DNA of 64,000 nucleotides, taken from contig NZ_AP025943.1 of assembly GCF_026072915.1 (NCBI RefSeq), forward strand, positions 992,001 through 1,056,000, read 5' to 3'. The notes under the pieces were generated by a model. The model was not told where the DNA came from. It did not search any database and saw only the letters and a program-made list of their open reading frames with translations. The translations under genes were made by a program, and so were the position numbers. This stretch comes from Akkermansia biwaensis. Its GTDB lineage: Bacteria > Verrucomicrobiota > Verrucomicrobiia > Verrucomicrobiales > Akkermansiaceae. This document shows, piece by piece, positions 43,134 through 52,139 of the stretch (the first letter of the stretch is position 1; every line of letters starts with the position of its first letter).

Positions 43134-44885
43134 TCACGCGTTCAGTTCCTCATGGCAGAGATCGGAGGTGCATTCGTTATTCAGTTCGGCCCGGATGCGC
43201 AAACGTTCGGAAACGATCTTTTCATCGTCCGCTCCACCCTCGCGCAGGAAATATTCCGCCATGGAAAGGGCCACTTCCGATTCCGAGGAGAAAACCTGGG
43301 AAGCTCCGGCTTCTTTCAGAATGTCCACATCCCGCATGTATTTGGTGTGAATCATCACATCGAGGCGGGGATTGAGTTCAATGGCCATCTCCACAATATC
43401 CTTGGCATCCGGAATGGAGGAGGAAAGAATCAAGCTTTCCGCGTATTCAATGCCCGCATGCTTCAGCACCTCCCGCTGGCGCGCGTCCCCGTACACGATT
43501 TTACCCCCCTGTCCCCGTATTCTGGTGACCGTATCTATGTTCATTTCCACGATGACGACTTCCACGCCGTTGTCGTTTAAAATGCTTTTAAGCATGCGTC
43601 CCGTAGGGCCGAACCCCACCAGCACCACACGCCGGGCATCTTCCTCAGGCGGCGGAACGACGTTTGCCAGGGAGTGAGCAGGAAGACCGATGCCGCGTCT
43701 TTCCAGCCATTTGACCACAGGAGTAATCTTACGATAGAGAATGGGATTTAATGAAATGGAAATGACGGCGGCGAGAATGATGGCCTGGTTGGCTTCCGGA
43801 GGCAGAATGCCGTACACCAGTCCTATTCCGGCAAGAATGAAGGAAAATTCCCCCACCTGCGCCAGCGCCACGGATACGTTCAAGGCCAAAGCCAGCGGCC
43901 TCCGCAGGCAGCGTACAACCACATAGGCGGCCAGGGGCTTGCCGATCATCACCACGGCCAGCGTTGCCAGGGCCAGCGGCCAGCAGTCGCCCACGGACAT
44001 CGGATCAAACATCATCCCTACGGAGACGAAGAAAAGAACGGCGAAAGCGTCCCTCATCAGCATGGCCTCCGCCGCGGCGCGCGCGCAGAAGTCCGACTGG
44101 CCGACAACCATGCCCGCCAAAAATGCGCCCAGCACCATGGATGCCCCGAAAAATTCGGCGGAACATACCGCCACCCCCAGCGCAATGACCAGCACGGCAA
44201 GCGTAAACAGGTCCCTCGCGCCCGTTCGCGCCACATAACGCAGGACCAGCGGAATAATCTTTTTACCGGCAAACAGGGTCAGCGCGACCAGGACGGACAG
44301 CTTGACGAACATCCATCCTAATTCGGAAAGAATGCTGTCCCAGCCCCCTGCTCCGCTTTGCCGGGCCTCCATGACAGCGGGTATCAGAACCAGCAGAAGA
44401 ATGGTGAACAAATCCTCCACCACCAGCCAGCCGAGAGCCACATGCCCGCTGGGGGTGTGAAGATTCTGATGGTCCTCAAGAACCCGCGTCAGAACCACGG
44501 TACTGGCTACGGAAATAGCCATGCCGAACACAAGGCCGGAAATCGTGGACCAGCCGAAGCACCACCCCACAATCACCCCAAGCACCGTAGCCACGGAGAT
44601 TTGCACCACCGCGCCAGGGACGGCCACCTTTTGTACGGCAATCAGGTCCTTCAAATGGAAATGGAGGCCAACCCCGAACATCAGCAGAATGACGCCCAGC
44701 TCCGCAAATTGCTCCACCGTATGGCTGTCCGCTACAAAGCCCGGCGAATAAGGCCCTACGACAACGCCGGCCAGCAGGTACCCCACCAGCGGGGACAGGT
44801 GCAGCTTTCTGGCGATGAGACCGAAGAGAAGAGCGGCGGTCAAACCGCCGACGAATGTAAGAATGAGGCTGAAATCGTGATCCAT
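43134..44885 (-). CDS. Kef/YbaL-type monovalent cation:proton antiporter (CPA2) with RCK domain
   Basis: 583 aa. About twelve membrane helices span residues 1-390 (for example LSPLVGYLLAGVVVGPYSPG, ASTVVLTRVLEDHQNLHTPSG, LGWLVVEDLFTILLLVLIPA, with the family Asp in VVEDLF). A cytoplasmic TrkA-N/RCK domain follows (VVLVGFGPTGRMLKSIL, then KIVYGDARQREVLKHAG), which senses nucleotides. Layout matches YbaL/KefB; no KefF/G-type partner gene lies beside it. Role: K+ or Na+/H+ exchange for pH or electrophile stress. Confidence 0.93.
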   Translation of the reverse strand: MDHDFSLILTFVGGLTAALLFGLIARKLHLSPLVGYLLAGVVVGPYSPGFVADSHTVEQFAELGVILLMFGVGLHFHLKDLIAVQKVAVPGAVVQISVATVLGVIVGWCFGWSTISGLVFGMAISVASTVVLTRVLEDHQNLHTPSGHVALGWLVVEDLFTILLLVLIPAVMEARQSGAGGWDSILSELGWMFVKLSVLVALTLFAGKKIIPLVLRYVARTGARDLFTLAVLVIALGVAVCSAEFFGASMVLGAFLAGMVVGQSDFCARAAAEAMLMRDAFAVLFFVSVGMMFDPMSVGDCWPLALATLAVVMIGKPLAAYVVVRCLRRPLALALNVSVALAQVGEFSFILAGIGLVYGILPPEANQAIILAAVISISLNPILYRKITPVVKWLERRGIGLPAHSLANVVPPPEEDARRVVLVGFGPTGRMLKSILNDNGVEVVIVEMNIDTVTRIRGQGGKIVYGDARQREVLKHAGIEYAESLILSSSIPDAKDIVEMAIELNPRLDVMIHTKYMRDVDILKEAGASQVFSSESEVALSMAEYFLREGGADDEKIVSERLRIRAELNNECTSDLCHEELNA

Positions 44886-45309
44886 AAATGGGGGAGTGAC
44901 GGGTCTGAGGGATGGAATTGGTGAAGGTCCCGGCGGTTTTCAAGGCTATCCTGTTTGGACCGCCCCCACAAGAACGCAGTGCGCTTCACCCGGATACAGC
45001 CGTATTTTCACCGTGTCCGGGGAAAGATAGAAAAGAGATCATGGGAGTTACATGGATTTATGCCGTTTTATTGTATCAACGGTCCCGTTCCTTAACCGGC
45101 ATCCACAACCGTGATTCAAAAAGGGCATGCCTCCATTCTGCCGGGCATGGCTTTCTCCTGGCCGCCTTTCCTGAACAAAACGCAGTGAACGGAGTCCCCA
45201 TCCGCCAGCGTAGGCGCCTTTCATGTCGCTTTTATTTATCATTATTTATTATTTATTTGAATTAAATCATGAACATCATAGTCTCACCCATGATTATATT
45301 ATCAAAGAT
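44886..45309. other. Divergent intergenic region
   Basis: About 420 bp between the antiporter (minus) and the 45310 gene (plus). The right end is AT-rich (run of ATTTATT near 45230-45260) and has a 7-bp dyad AATCATG/CATGATT (45265-45271, 45289-45295) just before the ATG, a possible operator. No gene is supported. Confidence 0.4.
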
Positions 45310-45918
45310 ATGCCACAACATTCCAATTTTAACAGACAATGGAACAGCCTGAAAAGCGAGATGAAACTGGAAGACCGTCCACTCCGGAGGCAACTGGAAC
45401 ACTTCATTGACCGGAAGCATGACCTTTTTGTTCTCGTGCAGTATGTAAAATCTCTGGCAGCCCTGGACCTCAGTCTTGATTTTCACCGCCGGTTCCACAA
45501 ACGCAGCAGGGACGTGGCCGCCTCCATCCATTACTGGACTATTCTCTGCGTCACCGGCATTCACATGCGGATGGACAGGCTCCACAACCTTCCGGCCTGC
45601 ACGAAAACGTTCCGCTTCAAACTGCTTCCCAAAATCGACCTGCTCAGAAGCTGCTACATAGCTTATCTGACGGATCAGCGGGAGAAAATCTGGAAGCCGG
45701 ATTCGCGCATAAGCCGTTTCATCCGGTGCAAATGGAACGCCCCGGACCTGGAAGCCTCCTGCCTGGATAGAATCTGCAACAAGGCGGACGCCGGCAGATA
45801 TGCCAACATTCTTGTCGTCATCCTCAGTGAAATTCTTCACACTCTGGGAGAACTCCAGAACACGCTGGACCTCGGAACGGCTCTGCTGGAATTCAGCCGG
45901 GACGCAGAGAAGCCCTGA
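45310..45918 (+). CDS. Helical cytoplasmic protein of unknown function
   Basis: 202 aa from ATG 45310, chosen because upstream codons are an AT-rich hydrophobic leader unlike the rest. Predominantly helical, Arg/Leu/His-rich (LEHFIDRKHDLFVLVQYVKS, RDVAASIHYWTILCVTGIHM), no motif recognised and no signal peptide. Ends 3 bp before the convergent queA stop. Function unknown. Confidence 0.6.
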   Translation: MPQHSNFNRQWNSLKSEMKLEDRPLRRQLEHFIDRKHDLFVLVQYVKSLAALDLSLDFHRRFHKRSRDVAASIHYWTILCVTGIHMRMDRLHNLPACTKTFRFKLLPKIDLLRSCYIAYLTDQREKIWKPDSRISRFIRCKWNAPDLEASCLDRICNKADAGRYANILVVILSEILHTLGELQNTLDLGTALLEFSRDAEKP

Positions 45919-45921
45919 GCA

Positions 45922-46911
45922 TTACAGGATCAGCATGCAGTCTCCGTAGGAAAAGAATCTGTACCGTTCCCGAATGGCCTCCATGTATGCCTTCATGACC
46001 AGCTCCTTTCCGGCAAAGGCGCTCACCAGCATGAGCAGGGTGCTTTGCGGCAGGTGGAAATTCGTGATCAGCGCATCCACCACCTTGTATTTGTAAGGCG
46101 GATAAATGAAAATGTTCGTGAAGCCGGAACATTCACGGAGGGGCAATCCCTCCGCCGCGGCCACATGCTCCAGTACGCGCACGCTGGTAGTGCCCACGGC
46201 AATAACTCTTTCGGCTTCATTGATCGCCCGGGCGGTGGCTTCCGGCAGGAAAAAATGCTCCGTGTGCATTTGATGGTCCTCAATATTGTCCGCCTTGACG
46301 GGACGGAACGTGCCCACGCCCACGTGAAGCGTCAAAAAATCATGCGGTACGGAGGCAAGCAGTTCCGGTGTAAAGTGCAGACCGGCCGTAGGGGCGGCAA
46401 TGGCCCCCTCATTCCTGGCGTATACCGTCTGGTAACGTTCCTTGTCCGAAGGATCGCTCTCCCGGTTCATGTAATGGGGAAGCGCCAGCCGTCCGTACTT
46501 TTCCTCGTCCACTTCCCGGTCAAACCGGATCAGGCGGTACCCTTCCGCATCGATTCCCTCCACCATTCCCACGGATTCTCCGATGGAAACGGCGCGTCCC
46601 ACCTTCATTTTGCGCCCCGGACGCACCATGCACTTCCACAGAAGGGGATTGAGCACCTCGGCCCGGACAATCTCAATGGAACCGTCATTGGAAAAATACC
46701 TGGCGGGGACCACCCTGGTATCATTGAGGATGAAATGGTCTCCCGGCCTTACGTACTCCGGCAGGTCGCAGAAATGCCTGTGTTCCATCAAACCCGTATC
46801 CCGGTGGAGCACCAGCATCCGTGAGGCGGCGCGGTCCGGCAGAGGGCGGTCCGCAATCAATTCCTCCGGCAGAGGATAATCAAAATCAATGGTGCGCACG
46901 GCCAAGTGCAT
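45922..46911 (-). CDS. queA: tRNA preQ1(34) S-adenosylmethionine ribosyltransferase-isomerase
   Basis: 329 aa from ATG 46911; a GTG two codons upstream is possible. QueA transfers and isomerises the ribosyl group of SAM onto preQ1 in tRNA to give epoxyqueuosine. Signatures: FDYPLPEELIADRPLPDRAA, LNDTRVVPARYF, GAIAAPTAGLHFTPELL, LTLHVGVGTFRPVKADNIED, ERVIAVGTTSVRVLEH and LITNFHLPQSTLLMLVSAF. Complete and typical in length. Divergent from floA with about 95 bp between starts. queE at 34342 is the only other queuosine gene in the window. Confidence 0.97.
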   Translation of the reverse strand: MHLAVRTIDFDYPLPEELIADRPLPDRAASRMLVLHRDTGLMEHRHFCDLPEYVRPGDHFILNDTRVVPARYFSNDGSIEIVRAEVLNPLLWKCMVRPGRKMKVGRAVSIGESVGMVEGIDAEGYRLIRFDREVDEEKYGRLALPHYMNRESDPSDKERYQTVYARNEGAIAAPTAGLHFTPELLASVPHDFLTLHVGVGTFRPVKADNIEDHQMHTEHFFLPEATARAINEAERVIAVGTTSVRVLEHVAAAEGLPLRECSGFTNIFIYPPYKYKVVDALITNFHLPQSTLLMLVSAFAGKELVMKAYMEAIRERYRFFSYGDCMLIL

Positions 46912-46995
46912 TGCCACGAATCCGCCGAAAGGTCAATACCTTTGAACATCGGGGAACACAATTATCTCTTTACCCTCATCCGGCAAGTATGGTAT

Positions 46996-47000
46996 GGAGG
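46996..47000 (+). promoter_or_regulatory. Shine-Dalgarno sequence that sets the floA start
   Basis: GGAGG lies 5 nt before ATG 47006. An earlier in-frame ATG at 46994 overlaps this motif and has no upstream site, so 47006 is the likely start. Clear Shine-Dalgarno sites are rare elsewhere in this window. Confidence 0.7.
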
Positions 47001-47005
47001 GAAGC

Positions 47006-48055
47006 ATGAACAATTTGCTGTTAGCGGACATGTCCAATGCAACTGTCTGGGGAACGTTCCTCATTGTCGTTCTCGTCATCTTCCTGGTGATCTTCTTCGC
47101 CATCATTGCCAAATTTTTCAAAACATGGCTGCGCGCGCGCCTGGCGAAAGCCCCCGTTTCCATGGGCAACATGCTCGGAATGTGGCTGCGGAAGGTGCCC
47201 TATCCCCTGGTGGTCGACACCCGCATCACTGCGGCCAAGGCCGGGCTGGACATCAGCACGGACGAGCTGGAAGCCCATTTCCTGGCCGGCGGCGACATCG
47301 TGGACTGCGTTCTGGCCCTGATTGCCGCGGAAAAAGCCGGCATTCCGCTGAGCTATGACCGAGCATGCGCCATTGACCTGGCGGTGAAAGGCACCTCCAA
47401 GACTGTGCTGGAAGCCGTGCGGACCTCCATCAATCCCAGGGTGATCGACTGCCCGAATCCGAGTTCAGGACAAACGCGCCTGACAGCCGTAGCCCGTGAT
47501 GGCATCGCCGTAGCGGTACGGGCCCGCGTGACCGTGCGCACCAATCTGGACCTGTTCGTAGGGGGCGCCACGGAAGAAACGGTGGTGGCCCGCGTCGGGG
47601 AAGGCATCGTCTCCGCCGTAGGCTCCGCGCCATCCTACAAGGACGTTCTGGAAAAGCCGGAAGTCATTTCCCGCACCGTCAGCGACAAGGGGGTGGACGC
47701 CGCCACGGCATTTGAAGTTCTTTCCATTGACATTGCGGATGTGGACGTGGCCGGCAACGTGGGCGCGCGCCTTCAGGCGGAACAGGCTGAAGCGGACAAG
47801 CAAATTGCCCAGGCCAAGGCGGAAGTGCGCCGCGCCGCCGCCGTAGCCACGGAACAGGAAATGGCCGCCAAAACGCAGGAAATGCGCGCCAAGGTGGTGG
47901 AAGCGGAAGCCCAGATTCCCATGGCCATGGCGGAAGCCTTCCGCAATGGCAACCTGGGTGTGCTGGACTACGCACGCTACCAGAACGTGGTGGCGGATAC
48001 CAAAATGAGGGACTCCATCGCCAAACCGGAAGCAACTCCTTCCTCCATTAAATAA
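47006..48055 (+). CDS. floA: Flotillin-like protein FloA
   Basis: 349 aa. Membrane hairpin near residues 15-38 ([20 protein letters not shown]), then the SPFH-like region ([39 protein letters not shown]-type coiled segment with Glu/Ala repeats) and a Met/Ala-rich tail ([20 protein letters not shown]). Organises membrane microdomains in bacteria. In many species floA follows an NfeD gene; none is seen here. Instead a single-span Pro-rich protein gene follows 55 bp later. Divergent from queA. Confidence 0.93.
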   Translation: MNNLLLADMSNATVWGTFLIVVLVIFLVIFFAIIAKFFKTWLRARLAKAPVSMGNMLGMWLRKVPYPLVVDTRITAAKAGLDISTDELEAHFLAGGDIVDCVLALIAAEKAGIPLSYDRACAIDLAVKGTSKTVLEAVRTSINPRVIDCPNPSSGQTRLTAVARDGIAVAVRARVTVRTNLDLFVGGATEETVVARVGEGIVSAVGSAPSYKDVLEKPEVISRTVSDKGVDAATAFEVLSIDIADVDVAGNVGARLQAEQAEADKQIAQAKAEVRRAAAVATEQEMAAKTQEMRAKVVEAEAQIPMAMAEAFRNGNLGVLDYARYQNVVADTKMRDSIAKPEATPSSIK

Positions 48056-48110
48056 ACTTTCCGGTGTCCGGCGGATGTAAAGCCTCCTGCCGGACGCACG
48101 GCCCTTCTTC

Positions 48111-48764
48111 ATGAATCTACTGGCAAACATCCTTGCCGCGCGCGGCGAAGACGGCAATCCGGAACTGTGGTTCTATCTGGTCCTAGCAATTGTCTTTATC
48201 GGCAAAAGTGTGATCAGCTACCTGAAAACGAAGAGAGAAGACAACGAGGAAGAGCCCGACCTGGAAACGGAAGACCATCACGAAAAACGCGTCAGGGAAG
48301 TCATTGCGGAAATGAGGCGAACCGTGCCCGAACGCCCGCAGCAGGCTCCCCGCCAGGAAGTGCCGCAGCCCCGTGTTGCCGCACGTGCGCCCCGACCCGC
48401 ACCTTCCCCTGTAGAACTCCCGAATCCCTCCGTGAAGCGCAAGCAGCGTCCACAACCGGACCCCGTCCCGGACTGGGGGCACGGACATGCGCAGGAAGCC
48501 GCCAGAAATACGATGGAACGCTACGTGAAGGCAGAGGAGGGAGCGCATGAATCCATCCGTTCCCTCTCTGATGCGGAGCAGGCCGCTCTTCAGCGTTTGC
48601 AGCAACGGGAAAAGGAACGGCAGCCCGAATCGATCCCTTCTTCCTCCCTTCCTGGTCCCCGCCCCCTGAAAGATTCCCTTCGGCATTCCCAGTCTCTGAG
48701 AACGGCCATTCTCTATCAGGAAATCCTCGGGAAACCGAAAGCCCTGCAAGGTTTCCGGCAGTAG
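48111..48764 (+). CDS. Single-span membrane protein with Pro/Arg-rich cytoplasmic region, downstream of floA
   Basis: 217 aa. A transmembrane helix near residues 18-38 ([20 protein letters not shown]) is followed by a charged coil ([19 protein letters not shown]), a Pro/Ala/Arg-rich linker ([20 protein letters not shown]) and a C-terminal helical part ending KALQGFRQ, with [15 protein letters not shown] resembling a conserved tail. Unknown family; its position after floA suggests a microdomain partner. A 7-bp GC hairpin (48066-48095, GTCCGGC/GCCGGAC) without a T-run separates it from floA. Confidence 0.7.
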   Translation: MNLLANILAARGEDGNPELWFYLVLAIVFIGKSVISYLKTKREDNEEEPDLETEDHHEKRVREVIAEMRRTVPERPQQAPRQEVPQPRVAARAPRPAPSPVELPNPSVKRKQRPQPDPVPDWGHGHAQEAARNTMERYVKAEEGAHESIRSLSDAEQAALQRLQQREKERQPESIPSSSLPGPRPLKDSLRHSQSLRTAILYQEILGKPKALQGFRQ

Positions 48765-48888
48765 CTGGAGCTCGCGTTTTCTCCGGAATACATCCCATCC
48801 CGGTAATCCGGCCCTGGCTGAAAGGCGGCCTGTCTTCCAGCATTCGCTCTTGCACGCGGAAGGTGGAGAAGGTAGTCTTCATGCCGCA

Positions 48889-49674
48889 ATGACAGACACA
48901 CCTTTGCGGATTGCCGATCGTGAATTTACCTCCCGCCTGATGATGGGAACGGGGAAATTTGCCTCCAATGAGAGCATGAAGGAGGCGCTGGAAGCTTCCG
49001 GCTCCCAAATCGTGACTGTAGCCCTGCGCCGAGCGGACCTGACGGGCAATCACGATCCCGCCGCCAACATCCTGGATTTCATCAATCCGGAAAAATACCT
49101 CATTCTCCCGAATACCAGCGGAGCGGCTACGGCGGAAGAGGCCGTGCGGCTGGCCCGTCTTGCCGTGGCGGCCGGACTCCCCAACTGGATCAAGCTGGAA
49201 ATCCACCCGGATGCGCAGTACCTGATGCCCGACCCCATTGAAACGCTCAAGGCAACGGAAACCCTCGTCCGGGAAGGCTTTACCGTTCTTCCCTACATCA
49301 ACGCAGACCCCGTACTGGCCAAACGCCTGCAGGAGGCGGGCGCCGCCGCCGTCATGCCCCTGGGCGCGCCCATAGGCACCAACAAGGGCGTACTTACCCG
49401 TGAATTGATCAATATCATCATTGAACAAGCCACCGCTCCCGTGGTGGTGGACGCCGGCCTGGGCGCCCCCAGCCATGCGGCAGAAGCTCTGGAAATGGGT
49501 GCGGACGCCGTCCTGGTGAATACGGCCATTGCCGCCGCAGGCAACCCCTCCCTGATGGCGGAAGCATTCGCCCAGGCATGCCGTGCAGGCAGGTCCGCGT
49601 GGCTGGCCGGACTGGCCGCCGTCTCCGTCAAAGCGGCAGCCACCAGTCCCCTTACGTCCTTCCTGCGGTCATAA
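48889..49674 (+). CDS. thiG: Thiazole synthase
   Basis: 261 aa from ATG 48889. ThiG builds the thiazole phosphate of thiamine from DXP, dehydroglycine and ThiS thiocarboxylate. The Schiff-base Lys is Lys102 in [10 protein letters not shown]. Other family segments: [55 protein letters not shown] and [12 protein letters not shown]. Other thiamine genes (thiS, thiF, thiH) are not adjacent and no TPP riboswitch sequence is seen upstream, which is unusual for thi operons. Confidence 0.96.
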   Translation: MTDTPLRIADREFTSRLMMGTGKFASNESMKEALEASGSQIVTVALRRADLTGNHDPAANILDFINPEKYLILPNTSGAATAEEAVRLARLAVAAGLPNWIKLEIHPDAQYLMPDPIETLKATETLVREGFTVLPYINADPVLAKRLQEAGAAAVMPLGAPIGTNKGVLTRELINIIIEQATAPVVVDAGLGAPSHAAEALEMGADAVLVNTAIAAAGNPSLMAEAFAQACRAGRSAWLAGLAAVSVKAAATSPLTSFLRS

Positions 49675-49886
49675 ACTTTCCGAAGAGTTCTTTTACAGAT
49701 ATCCTGGCGGCTACGGTGGATTCCCATTTTAGGCATCCATAATTGTATTAATCGCTGATGATTAGAACCTCGACTATATTTCTACCGAATATAAAAAATA
49801 GTAGGAGGTTATCATTTTTTAAGTTTACTTTTTTCTGTGCTTACCAAATTATAATCTTTCACCATAATTAAAAATATAAGTTAATC
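49675..49886. other. AT-rich intergenic region at the edge of the RHS island
   Basis: About 210 bp. Composition drops sharply from GC-rich to AT-rich after about 49740, marking the boundary of the accessory region. No gene or clear terminator. Confidence 0.5.
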
Positions 49887-50573
49887 TTAAAATAAATTTA
49901 AATAATTTCCTTTCTTCACATAGAATCCTATTAAAAAAAATAATGAGAAAAATTTCATGAAGGATATTATAAAAGAAAATGCATATACACAACTATATAT
50001 TGATATAAATGAAATATGATTAATTACAGATTTTTTTCTTTTTCTATACAATGTTGAAATAGCATAGATCATAAACTTCCCAAAATAGATTACAATCAAT
50101 AGCCTGAAAACCCAAATTACAAACCATATTAGCCACCATAAAAATATATAATAAATTAAATTGGAATCAAAGCTTCTGGCGAGAGCGTATCCGAAATAAA
50201 TAAGACAACCAACAGGAAACCAGAAAACGAAAAAATTATTACTTGCTTTCTCTATCTCATTTCTTACATCCCCAGATATTTTTACTGATTTTTCTAAACG
50301 AGAATATATATGAGTTTTATTTATAATAAAAGAAATTAATATGATAATAATCCAAAATAATATCCAGTAAAAAAATACTTCTCCATAATATAATTTAAAG
50401 AAATAAGGAAATGTGTATATAATATAATATATCCACCATAACAAAGAATATAAAAAGAGAGATTCATTAAGACTGTTTCTCTGTAAGCCATAATTAAGAT
50501 AATATCTAAGCGATACGGGACCTAAAAATGCATTTATAAGAACAGATATTACTTTATAATCTCCAGAATTCAT
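49887..50573 (-). CDS. Polytopic membrane protein, candidate immunity protein of the orphan RHS toxin
   Basis: 228 aa, strongly AT-rich. Five or six helices, for example LYSLLWWIYYIIYTFPYFFK, FYWILFWIIIILISFIIN, YIFLWWLIWFVIWVFRLLIV and ISFIISFMKFFSLFFLIGFY. Its ATG (50573-50571 on the minus strand) shares one base with the stop codon of the upstream orphan toxin frame (TAATG), the tight coupling expected for toxin and immunity. Function is inferred from position only; no family recognised. A membrane-spanning immunity protein would fit a toxin acting at the membrane or in the periplasm. Confidence 0.55.
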   Translation of the reverse strand: MNSGDYKVISVLINAFLGPVSLRYYLNYGLQRNSLNESLFLYSLLWWIYYIIYTFPYFFKLYYGEVFFYWILFWIIIILISFIINKTHIYSRLEKSVKISGDVRNEIEKASNNFFVFWFPVGCLIYFGYALARSFDSNLIYYIFLWWLIWFVIWVFRLLIVIYFGKFMIYAISTLYRKRKKSVINHISFISIYSCVYAFSFIISFMKFFSLFFLIGFYVKKGNYLNLF

Positions 50574-50956
50574 TATTTAATTAAATCTCGCAAATAGTTA
50601 TATAAACCTTCGACGCCACGAAATGCAGTGACGTTAAGCAAAGAGTCCAAAGCTTGCCATTGCAATATCTTTAAAGGGAAAATTTTCGCACATCCCTCGA
50701 CAGTACCTTTCATTGTGATGGTATACCTGGAATGGTAATGACCCAACATCCGTTGTACTGTAGAGATCGGGCCCCCCACTGGATTTTTAAAATAAGGATA
50801 TACGGATTCAGGTATCGGAATCTGAACAAAGTTATCAGGTTTTCCATACCCACCTACTCTTCCTAATGTTCCACGCGTTATAGGTTGCATAGGATTACGA
50901 TTCACAGCATAAACAGGACCTTTTATTTTTCCAGATTGACCAATTAATTCCCTAGT
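50573..50956 (-). CDS. Orphan RHS toxin C-terminal half in the -1 frame
   Basis: Open from the point of frame change at 50956 to the stop at 50573; a GTG at 50905 exists but lies inside the domain. The sequence continues the upstream orphan frame when the reading frame shifts by -1 at the seven-A run: TTKK then TRELIGQSGKIKGPVYAVNR, and on through PITRGTLGRVGGYGKPDNFV to an end YNYLRDLIK. This looks like the catalytic tip of a polymorphic toxin, but I do not recognise the family. Alternatives: a true frameshift mutation, a sequencing indel, or programmed slippage. Confidence 0.6.
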   Translation of the reverse strand, partial: TRELIGQSGKIKGPVYAVNRNPMQPITRGTLGRVGGYGKPDNFVQIPIPESVYPYFKNPVGGPISTVQRMLGHYHSRYTITMKGTVEGCAKIFPLKILQWQALDSLLNVTAFRGVEGLYNYLRDLIK

Positions 50957-51588
50957 TTTTTTGTAGTAATATGCTGAAGTTTAACTTTTGCAGTATTTTT
51001 CAAAGCATTTCCACTTGTAGATGACGCCCCTCCACATCCTAAACTCACCACTGTAAGAGCAACAGAAAGAGCTCCTAAACCACCGTGAATCATACGCTCT
51101 CCATCATCCATAGGTATAGTTACAGGAGAAAAATTTACAAATTCTACTTGGCTTCCTTCAATGGCTTCTACAATGTCAACTACACCAATGAAGTTACTCA
51201 TACCTGTAGCCCCTGCTTTAAAACTACTAGTAACTATATTGTTTCCTTGTTTTCGACTATCTTCATAGGTACAGGTGGTCCATTCTATTGTGTCATTTAA
51301 ATGTTTTTCTATATTTCCAACAATTTCATTTTTTATCTTTTCTGTTTCAGAAATAAACCTTTTTATCATACTCTCTAACCCAAGAGAATCACTATGCAAA
51401 GTTGTTGCATTTTTTACAAAGGAGTATAGATTCCAGCCATCTTTTTCTTCAACTGGATCCCTATTGATCCATCTTCCATCATGTGGATTGAGATAGCGGT
51501 AATTATAGTAGATAAGTCCCAGTTCATTGTCTGCATATTCGCAGGAAAAGCGGAGTTTATTGGCCTGAGCCATGTCTCCTTCTGTCAT
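50944..51588 (-). CDS. Orphan RHS C-terminal cassette (core end plus pre-toxin), first frame
   Basis: 214 aa. The first 45 residues repeat the RHS core of the full-length protein ([19 protein letters not shown], then [19 protein letters not shown]), and the rest is unrelated to it: a helical region (SLGLESMIKRFISETEKIKN), WTTCTYEDSRKQGNNIVTSS, and a hydrophobic Gly-rich stretch (HGGLGALSVALTVVSLGCGG). It ends TTKKLGN at a stop just after a run of seven A (plus 50956-50962). No own promoter or secretion signal: a displaced cassette that could replace the tip of the main RHS gene by recombination through the shared core. Confidence 0.75.
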   Translation of the reverse strand: MTEGDMAQANKLRFSCEYADNELGLIYYNYRYLNPHDGRWINRDPVEEKDGWNLYSFVKNATTLHSDSLGLESMIKRFISETEKIKNEIVGNIEKHLNDTIEWTTCTYEDSRKQGNNIVTSSFKAGATGMSNFIGVVDIVEAIEGSQVEFVNFSPVTIPMDDGERMIHGGLGALSVALTVVSLGCGGASSTSGNALKNTAKVKLQHITTKKLGN

Positions 51589-51734
51589 AGATTATCTCTG
51601 AAGGGCGCATTATGTGCATCGTGCCATTTACATTTGTTGTCCGTTGAAAATAAATTATAAATTCTTCAAATTATCATGAATGAAGAAAATAGCTAAAATT
51701 TATATGAGAATTATATTTTGAATTGTTTAGATAA
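51589..51734. other. Remnant of RHS core upstream of the orphan cassette
   Basis: Reading the minus strand just before the orphan start gives HNAPFRDNL then a stop in another frame, which aligns with [12 protein letters not shown] of the full-length RHS protein. So the shared core continues a little farther as decayed DNA, then homology is lost in AT-rich sequence. Confidence 0.5.
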
Positions 51735-52130
51735 TCAGGGTTCTCTTTTATTATGAAAATTCCTTTTTTTATGTTTTAATTCTTTTCGAAGAATCTTATT
51801 TTTTTGCCGTCGAAATGTATGGTATGATTTTCCATGTTTGATTCGAGCATTTGGAAACGCCTGACGACTGAGATTTGACTCGCCGACAGGTGTTTTACTA
51901 ATATTTTTTGATTTAATATATTTTTCTATGTATTCATATAAAAAACTTATTATGAACAACACAATTACAGTAATTACAGAAGAATTATTAAAAAGTATAT
52001 CTTCTGCCCAAGATAATAAAATCATTAAAATGAGCGTAATAATTCCTAAAATTAAACCTTTCTTCCATCCTTTTAAATAAATTATAATAGTGAAAGCAAT
52101 AAATAAATAAACTACGCTCAAATAATTCAT
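51735..52130 (-). CDS. Small membrane protein after the RHS gene, candidate immunity protein
   Basis: 131 aa, AT-rich. Three helices: YLSVVYLFIAFTIIIYLKGW, GLILGIITLILMILLSWAED and SSVITVIVLFIISFLYEYIE. A basic Lys/Arg-rich C-terminus follows (RRQKNKILRKELKHKKR). Starts 9 bp after the RHS stop codon on the same strand, the position normally occupied by the immunity gene of an RHS toxin. No family recognised, so the role rests on position. Confidence 0.55.
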   Translation of the reverse strand: MNYLSVVYLFIAFTIIIYLKGWKKGLILGIITLILMILLSWAEDILFNNSSVITVIVLFIISFLYEYIEKYIKSKNISKTPVGESNLSRQAFPNARIKHGKSYHTFRRQKNKILRKELKHKKRNFHNKREP

Positions 52131-52139
52131 AATGTGGAT

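Noticed and set aside
48765-48888. TPP riboswitch before thiG
   Set aside because: The conserved CTGAGA and following elements are not present.
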